From FEN-1191 sp964528845 (GTDB taxonomy: Bacteria > Pseudomonadota > Gammaproteobacteria > Steroidobacterales > Steroidobacteraceae): a stretch of DNA of 64,000 nt. Of this stretch, positions 25,387-33,498 are shown in pieces. The position numbers were made by a program, and so were the translations under genes. The stretch spans positions 58,120 to 122,119 of the forward strand of contig CAZGVE010000006.1 of NCBI GenBank assembly GCA_964528845.1. Reading direction: 5' to 3'. Below the pieces are notes generated by a model. The model made no database searches. It had not been told where the DNA came from and was given only the letters and a program-made list of their open reading frames with translations. How positions within the stretch are numbered: position 1 is the first letter of the stretch; each line of letters starts with the position of its first letter.

Positions 25387-25405
25387 ACGAATAATACTCA
25401 TTCGC
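25387..25405 (-). promoter_or_regulatory. Fur-box-like site upstream of the cupredoxin-FTR1 operon
   Basis: Read on the minus strand, GCGAATGAGTATTATTCGT matches the 19-base Fur consensus at 11 positions and sits in an AT-rich island within GC-rich DNA, 2 bp before the start codon at 25384. The genes it precedes are iron-transport genes. No Fur gene is in the window. Confidence 0.55.
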
Positions 25406-25494
25406 ATTTACTAGTCAAGCAAGGGACGACAAAACGGTGAACCTGCCGGTCCACGCGAGGGTCCTAGCCCTTGGCGCAACTCATCGACGATCGA

Positions 25495-25508
25495 GCCACC
25501 CCGGTGGC
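25495..25508. promoter_or_regulatory. Perfect inverted repeat upstream of the RND pump
   Basis: GCCACC-CC-GGTGGC is a perfect dyad about 100 bp before the outer-membrane factor gene, in the 224-bp divergent region. It could be an operator or an RNA hairpin. No metal-responsive regulator gene lies beside it, and no -35/-10 pair is convincing. Confidence 0.25.
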
Positions 25509-25608
25509 CCCTGACACCAGTAAAGTACGCGCGCTCGACGCCCAAACCATAACCATCAGGATCCAGCTTGAGCCTTGCTGCACTGCGCCGACGGCGCAAA
25601 CTCTGCCG

Positions 25609-27102
25609 ATGAGCCGCAGCGCCCGCGCACGCCCATCGCGCGCCCTCGCGGGCGTTCTGCTGCTGCTCGTGGCTGGTTGCAAGGTGGGCCCGGACTTTCG
25701 CCGACCGGCAGCTCCGGACGTGGCCGGCTATACCGCAGCGCCACTATCGCCGACAGCCGCCACGCCCGATGTGGCGGGCGGCCAGGCGCAGCACTTCAAC
25801 AGCGGCAGCGACATTGCTGCGGATTGGTGGACCCTGTTTCATTCCGAAGCACTCAACGCGCTGATCGCGCGTGCGCTGGAGCGCAATTCCGATCTCAAGG
25901 CCGCGCAGGCGGCACTGTCCGTCGCTCGGGAGAATGTGCTGGCGCAGCGGGGGGTGTTCTATCCGGCCGTCGCAGCAAGCTTCTCGGCCAGCCGGCAGCG
26001 GCAGTCCGGAGAAATCGCGCCGACACCCAACTCCAACACCTTCCTGTTCAACCTGTTCACGCCGGAAGTCAGTGTCTCCTATGTGCCGGACGTGTTCGGT
26101 CTGAATCGCCGCAGCGCCGAATCGATACGGGCGCAAGCGCAGGGAGTGCGCTACCAGATGATCGCGACTTACACGACATTGATCTCCAATGTCGTGGTCG
26201 CCGCGATTCAGGAGCGTGCGCTGCAGGTGCAGATCGACGCCACCCTCCAGCTCATCGAACTCAATTCGCGCATGGTTGGGATCCTCCGGTACCAGCTTTC
26301 GAAGGGTTATGCGAGCAGACTCGATCTTGCGGCGCAGGAATCGCAGCTCGCGCAGGTGCGCGCGACGCTCCCGCCCTTGCGCAAGCAGCTGGCGCAGACG
26401 CACGACCTGCTGGCGGTACTGGTGGGGCAGTTTCCAGGCCAGGCGCCCAGAGAAGCATTTGCACTCTCGAGCCTGCAACTGCCCGAGCAACTGCCGGTCA
26501 GCCTTCCTTCCGCACTCGTTGCGCAGCGACCGGACGTGCTGCAGGCGGAGGAGAACATGCACGACGCCAGCGCCCGGATCGGCATCGCGGAGGCGAATCG
26601 GCTTCCGAATATAGTGCTGACGGCGGATGCCGGCAGCACGGCACTGGCCATCGACCAGCTGTTCACGTCCGGGACGGGCTTCTGGGGTATTGGACTTGCG
26701 GCGAGCGCGCCGCTGTTCCAGGGCGGGGCACTCTTGCATGCGGAGCGCGCCGCGAAAGCCGCCTATCTGCAGGCCGCGGCCCAGTATCGCAGCACGGTGC
26801 TCGGTGCCTTCCAGAACGTTGCCGATACACTGAGCGCGCTGGAGCAGGACGCCGAAGGCTTGCGGGCCGCCGCCGCCGCTGCGGATGCCGCCAGAGTCAC
26901 GCTGGATCTGGCGCAACGACAGGTCCAGGCCGGTTACGCCGCTACGCTCTCGCTGCTGAATGCCGAGCAGGCCTGGCAGTCGAGCCAGATCAACCTGGCG
27001 CAGGCGCAGGCCAGCCGTTATGCCGATACGGCGGCGTTGTTTCAGGCGCTCGGTGGCGGTTGGTGGCATCGCACGGATCTGGGCAATCAGTCAGGGCAAT
27101 GA
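25609..27102 (+). CDS. RND efflux outer-membrane factor (lipoprotein)
   Basis: This 497-residue TolC/OprM-family channel begins with a lipoprotein signal (RALAGVLLLLVAGC) followed by KVGPDFRRP, the common start of NodT-type outer-membrane factors. Two repeats of the OEP domain follow: WTLFHSEALNALIARALERN in the first half, and ALVAQRPDVLQAEENMHDA in the second. The frame extends upstream to 25471, but ATG 25609 gives the lipobox. It overlaps the adaptor gene by 4 bp (ATGA). Together with the next two genes it would form a pump spanning both membranes. Confidence 0.92.
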   Translation: MSRSARARPSRALAGVLLLLVAGCKVGPDFRRPAAPDVAGYTAAPLSPTAATPDVAGGQAQHFNSGSDIAADWWTLFHSEALNALIARALERNSDLKAAQAALSVARENVLAQRGVFYPAVAASFSASRQRQSGEIAPTPNSNTFLFNLFTPEVSVSYVPDVFGLNRRSAESIRAQAQGVRYQMIATYTTLISNVVVAAIQERALQVQIDATLQLIELNSRMVGILRYQLSKGYASRLDLAAQESQLAQVRATLPPLRKQLAQTHDLLAVLVGQFPGQAPREAFALSSLQLPEQLPVSLPSALVAQRPDVLQAEENMHDASARIGIAEANRLPNIVLTADAGSTALAIDQLFTSGTGFWGIGLAASAPLFQGGALLHAERAAKAAYLQAAAQYRSTVLGAFQNVADTLSALEQDAEGLRAAAAAADAARVTLDLAQRQVQAGYAATLSLLNAEQAWQSSQINLAQAQASRYADTAALFQALGGGWWHRTDLGNQSGQ

Positions 27103-28268
27103 AAAGTACTGACAATCAACTGGCGCGCGTACGCGCCTTGGGTAGCGGCGCGCTGATTCTGGCGGCAACCGTGTGCGTGGTCGCCTGTGCGCCGGACCGC
27201 GGCAGCACGCCGGCGGTGACTTCGGCCGCGGCTGCCAATGTGATGCTGACGACGGCGCAGCGTCAGAACATCCGGCTGTACACCGTTGTGCCGTCGCGAT
27301 TCCGCAAGACCCTGGAAACCTCCGGAGCGGTGGATTTCGACAACGATCAGGCGACCAGCGTGCTGGCGCCGTTCTCCGGCCCGGTCTCGCGGCTGCTGGT
27401 GAGTCTCGGCGCCACGGTCCACAAGGGCGATCCGCTGGCCGAGGTGGATTCGCCGGACTTCGCGGCCGCTGTCGATACCTACCGCAAATCGCTCGCGACC
27501 GCGCGCACCGATCGCCGTCTGGCCGATCTGGACAAGGACCTGCTGCAGCACGAGGGTGTCTCGCAGCGCGAAGCGGAGCAGGCGGAAACCGATGCCGTCA
27601 ATGCCGAGGCCGATCGCGACGCCGCGCTGCAGGGACTGGTGGCGCTCAACGTGGCGTCGGAGACGATCAGGAATATCCAGGAAGGACGGCCCGTTCCGCG
27701 CGCCGCGGGGGTGATCCGCTCGCCGATCGACGGCACCGTGGTCGAGCGGCAGATCACTGCCGGGCAATTGCTCGAGGCAGGCAGCACGCCGTGCTTCACG
27801 GTCGCGGATCTGTCGCGCGTCTGGGTCATGGCGCGCGTCTTTGGCGCCGATGTCGCTTCGATCCATACGGGCGATGCGGCCGACATCGTGACTGGCATCG
27901 GGTCGGGGAATCTCAGCGGTCACGTCGACAACATCTCCGCGTTGATCGATCCCGACACCCGCTCGGTGATCGTGCGCGTCGTGGTGGACAATCCGCACGG
28001 CCTGCTCAAGAAGCAGATGTACGTGCGCGTGCTCATCCGCGCCGGCCAGGAGAGTGGCGGACTGCTGGTCCCGGTGTCCTCGATCCTGCGCGATGACGAG
28101 AATCTGCCGTTCGTCTATGTCGCCCAACGGGACGGCAGCTTCGCGCGAGCGCGAGTGACCTTGGGGTATCGGGCCGGCGATCAGGTGGACATACCGGCCG
28201 GCATCCATCCGGGCGATCAGCTGGTCGTGGATGGGGGCATCTTTGTTCAGTTCATGCAGAATCAATGA
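27099..28268 (+). CDS. RND efflux periplasmic adaptor (CusB/CzcB-like)
   Basis: This 389-residue membrane-fusion protein has a lipoprotein-like signal (ILAATVCVVACAPDRG). The lipoyl halves are VLAPFSGPVSRLLVSLGATV and GVIRSPIDGTVVERQITAGQ, separated by a coiled-coil hairpin rich in Asp, Glu and Ala (TDRRLADLDKDLLQHEGVSQ). The beta-barrel segment has DLSRVWVMARVFGADV. The order matches heavy-metal RND adaptors. The His-rich N-terminal metal site of CzcB is not evident. ATG 27099 overlaps the upstream stop, and the 3' end overlaps the transporter by 4 bp. Confidence 0.92.
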   Translation: MKSTDNQLARVRALGSGALILAATVCVVACAPDRGSTPAVTSAAAANVMLTTAQRQNIRLYTVVPSRFRKTLETSGAVDFDNDQATSVLAPFSGPVSRLLVSLGATVHKGDPLAEVDSPDFAAAVDTYRKSLATARTDRRLADLDKDLLQHEGVSQREAEQAETDAVNAEADRDAALQGLVALNVASETIRNIQEGRPVPRAAGVIRSPIDGTVVERQITAGQLLEAGSTPCFTVADLSRVWVMARVFGADVASIHTGDAADIVTGIGSGNLSGHVDNISALIDPDTRSVIVRVVVDNPHGLLKKQMYVRVLIRAGQESGGLLVPVSSILRDDENLPFVYVAQRDGSFARARVTLGYRAGDQVDIPAGIHPGDQLVVDGGIFVQFMQNQ

Positions 28269-31200
28269 GCGATCCCGTGTCTGCAACCGCTCCGGCACCG
28301 CGACACCCATCGCTGATGAACCGGATCGTCGGCGCGTCACTGCGGCAGGGTGTGCTGGTGGTGCTGCTGACCCTGATGCTGATCGGCGGCGGCGCGCGCT
28401 CGCTGGATCGCCTGCCGGTCGATGCCTATCCTGACCTGTCACCGCCGCTCGTCGAGCTGATCACCCAATGGCCGGGGCACGCCGCTGAGGAAGTGGAGCG
28501 GCTGATCACGGTGCCGGTCGAACTCGGGATGAACGGCATTCCGCGGGTGACCACGGTACGTTCGATCTCACTGTATGGACTGTCGGACGTCATTCTCACC
28601 TTCGAGAACCGCACGGACAGCTATTTCGCGCGCCAGCAGGCCTACAACCGCATTACCGGACTTGCCCTGCCGGATGGCGTGGCGCCTGCGCTCTCGCCAC
28701 TGTCCGCGCCTTCCGGATTGATCTACCGCTACGTGCTGCAGAGCTCGGATCGATCGCCGATGGAGCTCAAGACCTTCGAGGACTGGATCGTTGAGCCCCA
28801 ATACCGTTCCGTCCCCGGGGTGGCGGACGATTCCGGCTTCGGCGGCGGAACCATGCAGTACCAGGTGCTGCTCGACCCGGTGCGGATTGCGGCTGTGGGC
28901 CTCTCGGTCCAGCAGGTGGAAAACGCGCTGACCGCCAACAACAGCAATGCCGGCGGCGGCTTCTATTCGCAGGGCGGTCAGTTCTACTACGTGCGCGGCA
29001 TTGGCCGGCTCACGACGCTCGAGGACATCGAAAACGTCGTGCTCGCGGTGCACGACGGCACGCCGGTGCTGGTGAAGGATGTCGGTCGGGCCGTGATCGG
29101 CATCGCGCCGCGCCTGGGCGAGTTCGGCTTCGAGCACCAGGACGATGCCGTCGAGGGTGTGATCCTGCTGCTGAAAGGCGAGAAGTCCCAGGACGTGCTC
29201 AAGCGGGTCGAGGAGAAGACCCGGCAGCTGAACGAGGAGATCCTGCCCAAAGACGTCAAGGTCCAGCCATTCTACGATCGCAGCGATCTGATCGCGCTGA
29301 CGACCCAGACCGTCGAGCGCAACCTGCTGCGCGGCATGCTGCTGGTGGTGGCGGTACTGATCTTCTTCCTCTACGACGTGCGTGCCGGTCTGATCGTGGC
29401 GATCACCATTCCGCTCGCGCTGCTGTTCGCGTTCATCTGCCTGGACCTGCAGGGCGCATCGGCCAATCTGCTGTCCATTGGAGCCGTGGATTTCGGGATC
29501 CTGGTGGATGGCGCCGTAGTCATGGTGGAGAACATCTTCCGGCAGATCGCGACGCGCAAGGGCACGTCGTTCACGGTGGTCGAGATCATCCGCGACGCCG
29601 CCGCCGAGGTGGACCGGCCGCTGTTCTATTCGGTAGCAGTAATCGTCGCCGGTTTCCTGCCGATCTACGTGCTGGCCGGGCCGTCCGGGACGCTGTTCAA
29701 GCCGATGGCTGACACGATGGTGTTCGCGTTAGTGGGGTCCCTGATGGTGACGCTGACGCTGCTGCCGGTGCTGTGTGCGTGGTTCATGCGCGCGGGCGTG
29801 CGCGAGCGGCGCAATGCGGCCTTCGAAGCCATCAGGTCCGGCTACACCAGGGGTCTGGATTTCTGCCTGGCGCGTCCATGGCAGACGACCCTGGCCGCCG
29901 CCGCACTACTCGCCGCCTCGCTGCTGCTGGTCCTAAGGATTGGCGCGGAATTCATGCCGCACCTGGACGAAGGGGCGCTGTGGGTGCGCGCGACGATGCC
30001 CTACACGATATCGTTCGACGAAGCGGCCCGGATCGCGCCGCGGGTGCGCGAGATTCTGCACTCCTTTCCCGAAGTCACTACGGTGGCCTCGGAGCTGGGC
30101 CGACCCGACGACGGCACGGATCCCACCGGATTCTTCAACGTCGAATTCTACGTTGGCCTGACCCCGTATGCGAAGTGGACCGGCCCGTATCGCCACAAAT
30201 CCGGCTTGATCGAGGCGATCAACCGCAAGCTGGAGAGCTTTCCCGGTATTGCTTTCAACTACACGCAGCCGGCGGAGGACGCGGTGGACGAAGCCGAGAC
30301 CGGATTGAAGAGTGCCCTGGCCGTAAAGGTCTTCGGCGCCAATCTGGAGACCCTCGAGCAGAAGGGCAAGGCCATCAAGCAGATCTTGAGCGCAGTGCGC
30401 GGGATCCGCGATGTGACGCTGGTGCGGGAACTCGGGCAGCCGAGCCTGACCATCAGGATCGATCGCGCCAGAATTGCCCGATACGGCCTGAACGTCGCCG
30501 ATATCAACAGCCTGATCCAGAGCGCGATCGGAGGCGACGTGGCGACGCAGGTGGAGCAGCAGGAGAAGCAGTTCGACCTGGTCGTGCGCCTGGATCAGCA
30601 ATACCGGGACAACCCGGAAGAGATCGGCAACATCCTGGTCGCGACTCCAACCGGACAGCAGATTCCGCTCAAGGAATTCGCGGCGATCGATGTGACCAGC
30701 GGCGCCTCGTTCATCTACCGCCAGGACAACTCGCGCTATATCGGGGTGCAGTTCTCGGTCGAGGGGCGCGATCTGGCCAGCGCAGTGGGGGAAGCCATAC
30801 GTCAGGTCAAGGCCGGGGTCTCGTTGCCACAAGGCTACCGGCTGGACTGGGGCGGGGAGTACACGGAGTACACCGCCTCTCGCGGGCAGCTCGGCGTGAT
30901 CTTGCCGCTGACGCTGGTGCTGATCTTCCTGCTGCTGTTTGCGCTGTACGGCAATTTCAAGTTCCCTTTCATCACGGTGCTGGGCGTGGCGCTGTCGGCT
31001 CCAGTCGGGGGTATCCTCGCGCTATGGAGCACTGGGACGCCACTGTCGGTGTCCTCCGGCATCGGGTTCCTGGCGCTGTTCGGGGTGTCGGTGCAGACGG
31101 CGGTGGTCTACATTTCCTATGTCAACGAGCTGCGGCACCTGGGCACGCCGCTCGTCGAGGCAACGCGCCAGGCGGCGATCCTGCGCCTGCGGCCGATCAT

Positions 31201-31390
31201 GATGACCGCGCTGGTGGCGGCTCTCGGACTGCTGCCGGTCGCGCTCGCTACCGGCGTCGGTACCGACACGCAGCGGCCGTTTGCGCTGGTAATCGTCAGC
31301 GGCCTGTTTACCCGGCTGCTGATCAGCGTGTTTCTGATGCCGGCGCTCTATATGCTGGTCGCGCGCGCGGACGACCGCTTGCAGGTCTGA
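28265..31390 (+). CDS. Heavy-metal RND efflux transporter (CzcA/CusA-like)
   Basis: This 1041-residue inner-membrane pump has the RND layout of twelve helices and two large periplasmic loops. Helix 4 has the heavy-metal-type motif VDFGILVDGAVVMVENI with D409, D415 and E422, matching the proton-relay acidic residues of CzcA-type proteins. The N terminus has LPVDAYPDLSPP and ITQWPGHAAEEVERL, which are typical of this subfamily. The ion cannot be decided, because the Met triad expected of copper/silver pumps is not clear. It is the last gene of a three-gene operon, divergent from the FTR1 iron cluster. Confidence 0.93.
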   Translation: MSDPVSATAPAPRHPSLMNRIVGASLRQGVLVVLLTLMLIGGGARSLDRLPVDAYPDLSPPLVELITQWPGHAAEEVERLITVPVELGMNGIPRVTTVRSISLYGLSDVILTFENRTDSYFARQQAYNRITGLALPDGVAPALSPLSAPSGLIYRYVLQSSDRSPMELKTFEDWIVEPQYRSVPGVADDSGFGGGTMQYQVLLDPVRIAAVGLSVQQVENALTANNSNAGGGFYSQGGQFYYVRGIGRLTTLEDIENVVLAVHDGTPVLVKDVGRAVIGIAPRLGEFGFEHQDDAVEGVILLLKGEKSQDVLKRVEEKTRQLNEEILPKDVKVQPFYDRSDLIALTTQTVERNLLRGMLLVVAVLIFFLYDVRAGLIVAITIPLALLFAFICLDLQGASANLLSIGAVDFGILVDGAVVMVENIFRQIATRKGTSFTVVEIIRDAAAEVDRPLFYSVAVIVAGFLPIYVLAGPSGTLFKPMADTMVFALVGSLMVTLTLLPVLCAWFMRAGVRERRNAAFEAIRSGYTRGLDFCLARPWQTTLAAAALLAASLLLVLRIGAEFMPHLDEGALWVRATMPYTISFDEAARIAPRVREILHSFPEVTTVASELGRPDDGTDPTGFFNVEFYVGLTPYAKWTGPYRHKSGLIEAINRKLESFPGIAFNYTQPAEDAVDEAETGLKSALAVKVFGANLETLEQKGKAIKQILSAVRGIRDVTLVRELGQPSLTIRIDRARIARYGLNVADINSLIQSAIGGDVATQVEQQEKQFDLVVRLDQQYRDNPEEIGNILVATPTGQQIPLKEFAAIDVTSGASFIYRQDNSRYIGVQFSVEGRDLASAVGEAIRQVKAGVSLPQGYRLDWGGEYTEYTASRGQLGVILPLTLVLIFLLLFALYGNFKFPFITVLGVALSAPVGGILALWSTGTPLSVSSGIGFLALFGVSVQTAVVYISYVNELRHLGTPLVEATRQAAILRLRPIMMTALVAALGLLPVALATGVGTDTQRPFALVIVSGLFTRLLISVFLMPALYMLVARADDRLQV

Positions 31391-31411
31391 CTGGAGATAG
31401 CAGCCGAGAAC

Positions 31412-32263
31412 TCAATCCGCAAAGTTTGGCTTGGGTCCGCGCGCCTCCGCTTGCGTCGCTGCAGGCGCAGGCGCGGGCGCGGGCGCAGGCGCAGGGGCAT
31501 GGGCGGGATGGGTGTTGCGCGCGGGCAAGGCGGGGAGAGGGGACACGCCGTAGGGCAGCAGGCGATCCGTCTCCGCTTTCACGACCGCGTAGCATTCGCA
31601 GCACAGCGCCTCGAGCTTAGGCCTGTCCAGGACCGTGATCCGGCCGCGCTTGTACTGGATGACGCCGAGATCTTGCAGGTGACCGGCCGATTCCGTGACC
31701 CCTTCGCGACGCACGCCGAGCATGTTGGCGATCAACTCCTGGGTCATCGTCAGCGTATTGCCGGGCAGCCGATCGAGGGATAGGAGCAGCCAGCGGCAAA
31801 GCTGCTGATCGATCGAATGGTGACGGTTGCAGACGGCGGTCTGCGCCATCTGGGTGATCAGGCACTGCGTATAGCGCAGGATGACGACCAGAAACTCGCC
31901 GTGACGATCGAATTCGGCCTTGAGTCGCGGACGTGGCATCCGGTACGCGCTGCCGGCACTCTGTACGACTGCGCGGCTCGGAGTGCTCTCGCCTCCAAGG
32001 TACAAGGAGACGCCTACCAAGCCTTCATTTCCAACGACGGAGATTTCGGCGGAAGCACCATTCTCCATGACGTAGAGGAGCGAAACGATCGAATCAGTCG
32101 GGAAGTAGACGTAGCGCATCGAATCCCCGGCCTCGTAGACAACCTCGCCCAGTCTGAATGGCACCAATTCGAGGCTCGCGGAAAAGCTGCCGAGCACGCT
32201 CGGCGACAGCGCCCGCAGAAGGTGGTTCTGCTGCGGGCTGTGTGGAGCAAACATCGATCCCAT
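31412..32263 (-). CDS. Crp/Fnr family transcriptional regulator with Ala-Pro tail
   Basis: This regulator of about 283 residues has a cyclic-nucleotide-binding-like barrel (FRLGEVVYEAGDSMRYVYFP, GNEGLVGVSLYLGG) and a Crp-type winged helix (TMTQELIANMLGVRREGVTE). There is no Fnr-type cysteine cluster at the N terminus, and the ligand is unknown. The frame is open to 32386; the ATG at 32263, preceded by GGGAA, is preferred, with 32308 as an alternative. The last 50 residues contain a run of Ala-Pro dipeptides encoded by a GGCGCA-like hexamer repeat, probably a disordered tail. Confidence 0.85.
   Translation of the reverse strand: MGSMFAPHSPQQNHLLRALSPSVLGSFSASLELVPFRLGEVVYEAGDSMRYVYFPTDSIVSLLYVMENGASAEISVVGNEGLVGVSLYLGGESTPSRAVVQSAGSAYRMPRPRLKAEFDRHGEFLVVILRYTQCLITQMAQTAVCNRHHSIDQQLCRWLLLSLDRLPGNTLTMTQELIANMLGVRREGVTESAGHLQDLGVIQYKRGRITVLDRPKLEALCCECYAVVKAETDRLLPYGVSPLPALPARNTHPAHAPAPAPAPAPAPAATQAEARGPKPNFAD
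31461..31508. repeat. Hexamer tandem repeat inside the Crp/Fnr regulator gene
   Basis: About eight imperfect copies of GCAGGC/GCGGGC lie in the 3' end of the regulator gene and encode its Ala-Pro tail. A six-base unit keeps the frame, so length changes would alter only the number of Ala-Pro units. Confidence 0.7.
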
Positions 32264-32407
32264 CTGATTCCCGACCGGGCGACGACGCGCCGAAACTGAG
32301 GCTGCCATGGTGACGAAGACCCGATCCGGTATCGGTGCGCTACCGCACTGAGACCCCTTCGGACCTGGCCAATGCCGCGTAGCCATGCATCCCGGCTGCC
32401 CCGTGCA

Positions 32408-33007
32408 TCAGGTTTCGGCAGGCGCATCGCGCGCCAATACCGCATCTGTCTGCGTGCCTCCAGGCGACTGAAGCACGACGTCATAGCCCAGCTTTTCCGC
32501 GACGCGGAAGGAGCGATGGTTGTCGCGGTGAATGATGCACACCGTACGACGCGACTGAAACTGCGCATCACCCCACGCCACGACAGCCTTCAGTGCCTCC
32601 GTCGCGTACCCGTTGCCTTGCGCCCAAGGCGCCAGCACCCAGCCGAGTTCCGGCATCCCCTCCAGTGCCAGTGTCAAGGGTCGCATGAAATTGGCGAATC
32701 CAATTTCGCCGATGCATCGGCCGGAGACTTTCTCTTCCACGGCCCAGTAGCCATATCCCAACAAGGCCCAGTGCCCTCGATAGCCGAGCATCCTGAGCCA
32801 GGTACGCTGCGGTGAGGACGGCTCTCGAATCGTATAGCGAACTACTTCCGGCTCGGACCAGATCGCAGCGCAGTCCGCAAAATCATCGACTCCATGGCCC
32901 CGGAGGCGCAATCGCTCGGTTTCAATTACGGGAGCCGCTGTGACCTGAGCGGATCGCATGAACGTTTTCATGACGATGATTCTACCGCGGCGGATCCGGC
33001 CACTCAC
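32408..33007 (-). CDS. GNAT family N-acetyltransferase (RimJ/RimL type)
   Basis: This protein of up to 199 residues starts its domain with ETERLRLRGHGVDDFADCAAI. It has the acetyl-CoA-binding strand and loop (MPELGWVLAPWAQGNGYATEA, where QGNGYA is the pyrophosphate loop) and ends with the typical NHRSFRVAEKLGY. Transfer of an acetyl group to a protein N terminus, an antibiotic or a small amine is possible. Internal Met codons near 32971 are alternative starts. No operon partner is evident. The 144 bp between this gene and the Crp/Fnr gene contain nothing recognisable. Confidence 0.88.
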   Translation of the reverse strand: MSGRIRRGRIIVMKTFMRSAQVTAAPVIETERLRLRGHGVDDFADCAAIWSEPEVVRYTIREPSSPQRTWLRMLGYRGHWALLGYGYWAVEEKVSGRCIGEIGFANFMRPLTLALEGMPELGWVLAPWAQGNGYATEALKAVVAWGDAQFQSRRTVCIIHRDNHRSFRVAEKLGYDVVLQSPGGTQTDAVLARDAPAET

Positions 33008-33069
33008 GGTGTTGCGGCTGGAGATCTGAGGAGCGCGCGGGCGGCGCTCATGCCCGCAGCTTTCCCCCG

Positions 33070-33498
33070 TTACGCGAGCAGTCGCCAGTTTCCGGTCATC
33101 GCCGCGTCGTCCGGCTCCGCCGGCTCTCCCAGCGACTGCCGGATGATTGCGAGCAACTCGGCGTTATCCACGGGCTTTCGCAGATACACATTGGCACCCG
33201 CCGCGATCGAGCGCACCCGATTGGCCTGCACGTCGCGAGCGGAAACCACGATTATTGGAATGACGGACAGAGCGGGGTATCGCTTGATCCGTTCCATCAC
33301 CACGTAGCCATCGCCGCCCGGAAGGCCCAGGTCCAGAATGATCAGATCCGGCACCTGCTTGCGGGCCTCGGCGAGCGCGGCGAGCGCGTCGCTGGCAAAA
33401 AAGGTGTCATAGCCGTTGGCCTTCAGGCGCACATTCATGGCCTGACGCACGTCCGGATCGTCATCGACGATAAGAATTCGCTTATTAGCCATTTGCAA
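33070..33498 (-). CDS. Single-domain response regulator
   Basis: This 142-residue receiver has the acidic triplet ILIVDDDPD, phosphoacceptor D56 (LIILDLGLPGGDGY), and the conserved lysine in VYLRKPVDN. The C-terminal 20 residues are not an output domain. It overlaps the REC-kinase gene by 14 bp and is the last gene of the four-gene phosphorelay operon; it probably receives phosphate from one of the two kinases. The start could also be M3. Confidence 0.9.
   Translation of the reverse strand: MQMANKRILIVDDDPDVRQAMNVRLKANGYDTFFASDALAALAEARKQVPDLIILDLGLPGGDGYVVMERIKRYPALSVIPIIVVSARDVQANRVRSIAAGANVYLRKPVDNAELLAIIRQSLGEPAEPDDAAMTGNWRLLA

Noticed and set aside
25575..28268. 897-codon open frame across two RND genes
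   Set aside because: Its first 500 residues run out of frame with the outer-membrane factor and are Arg/Gly/Ala-rich with no family match. Only the last 389 codons, from ATG 27099, are the adaptor.
29773..31620. 615-codon open frame overlapping the CzcA-like gene
   Set aside because: It is in another frame of a clear transporter, with Arg/Gly/Ala-rich low-information sequence.
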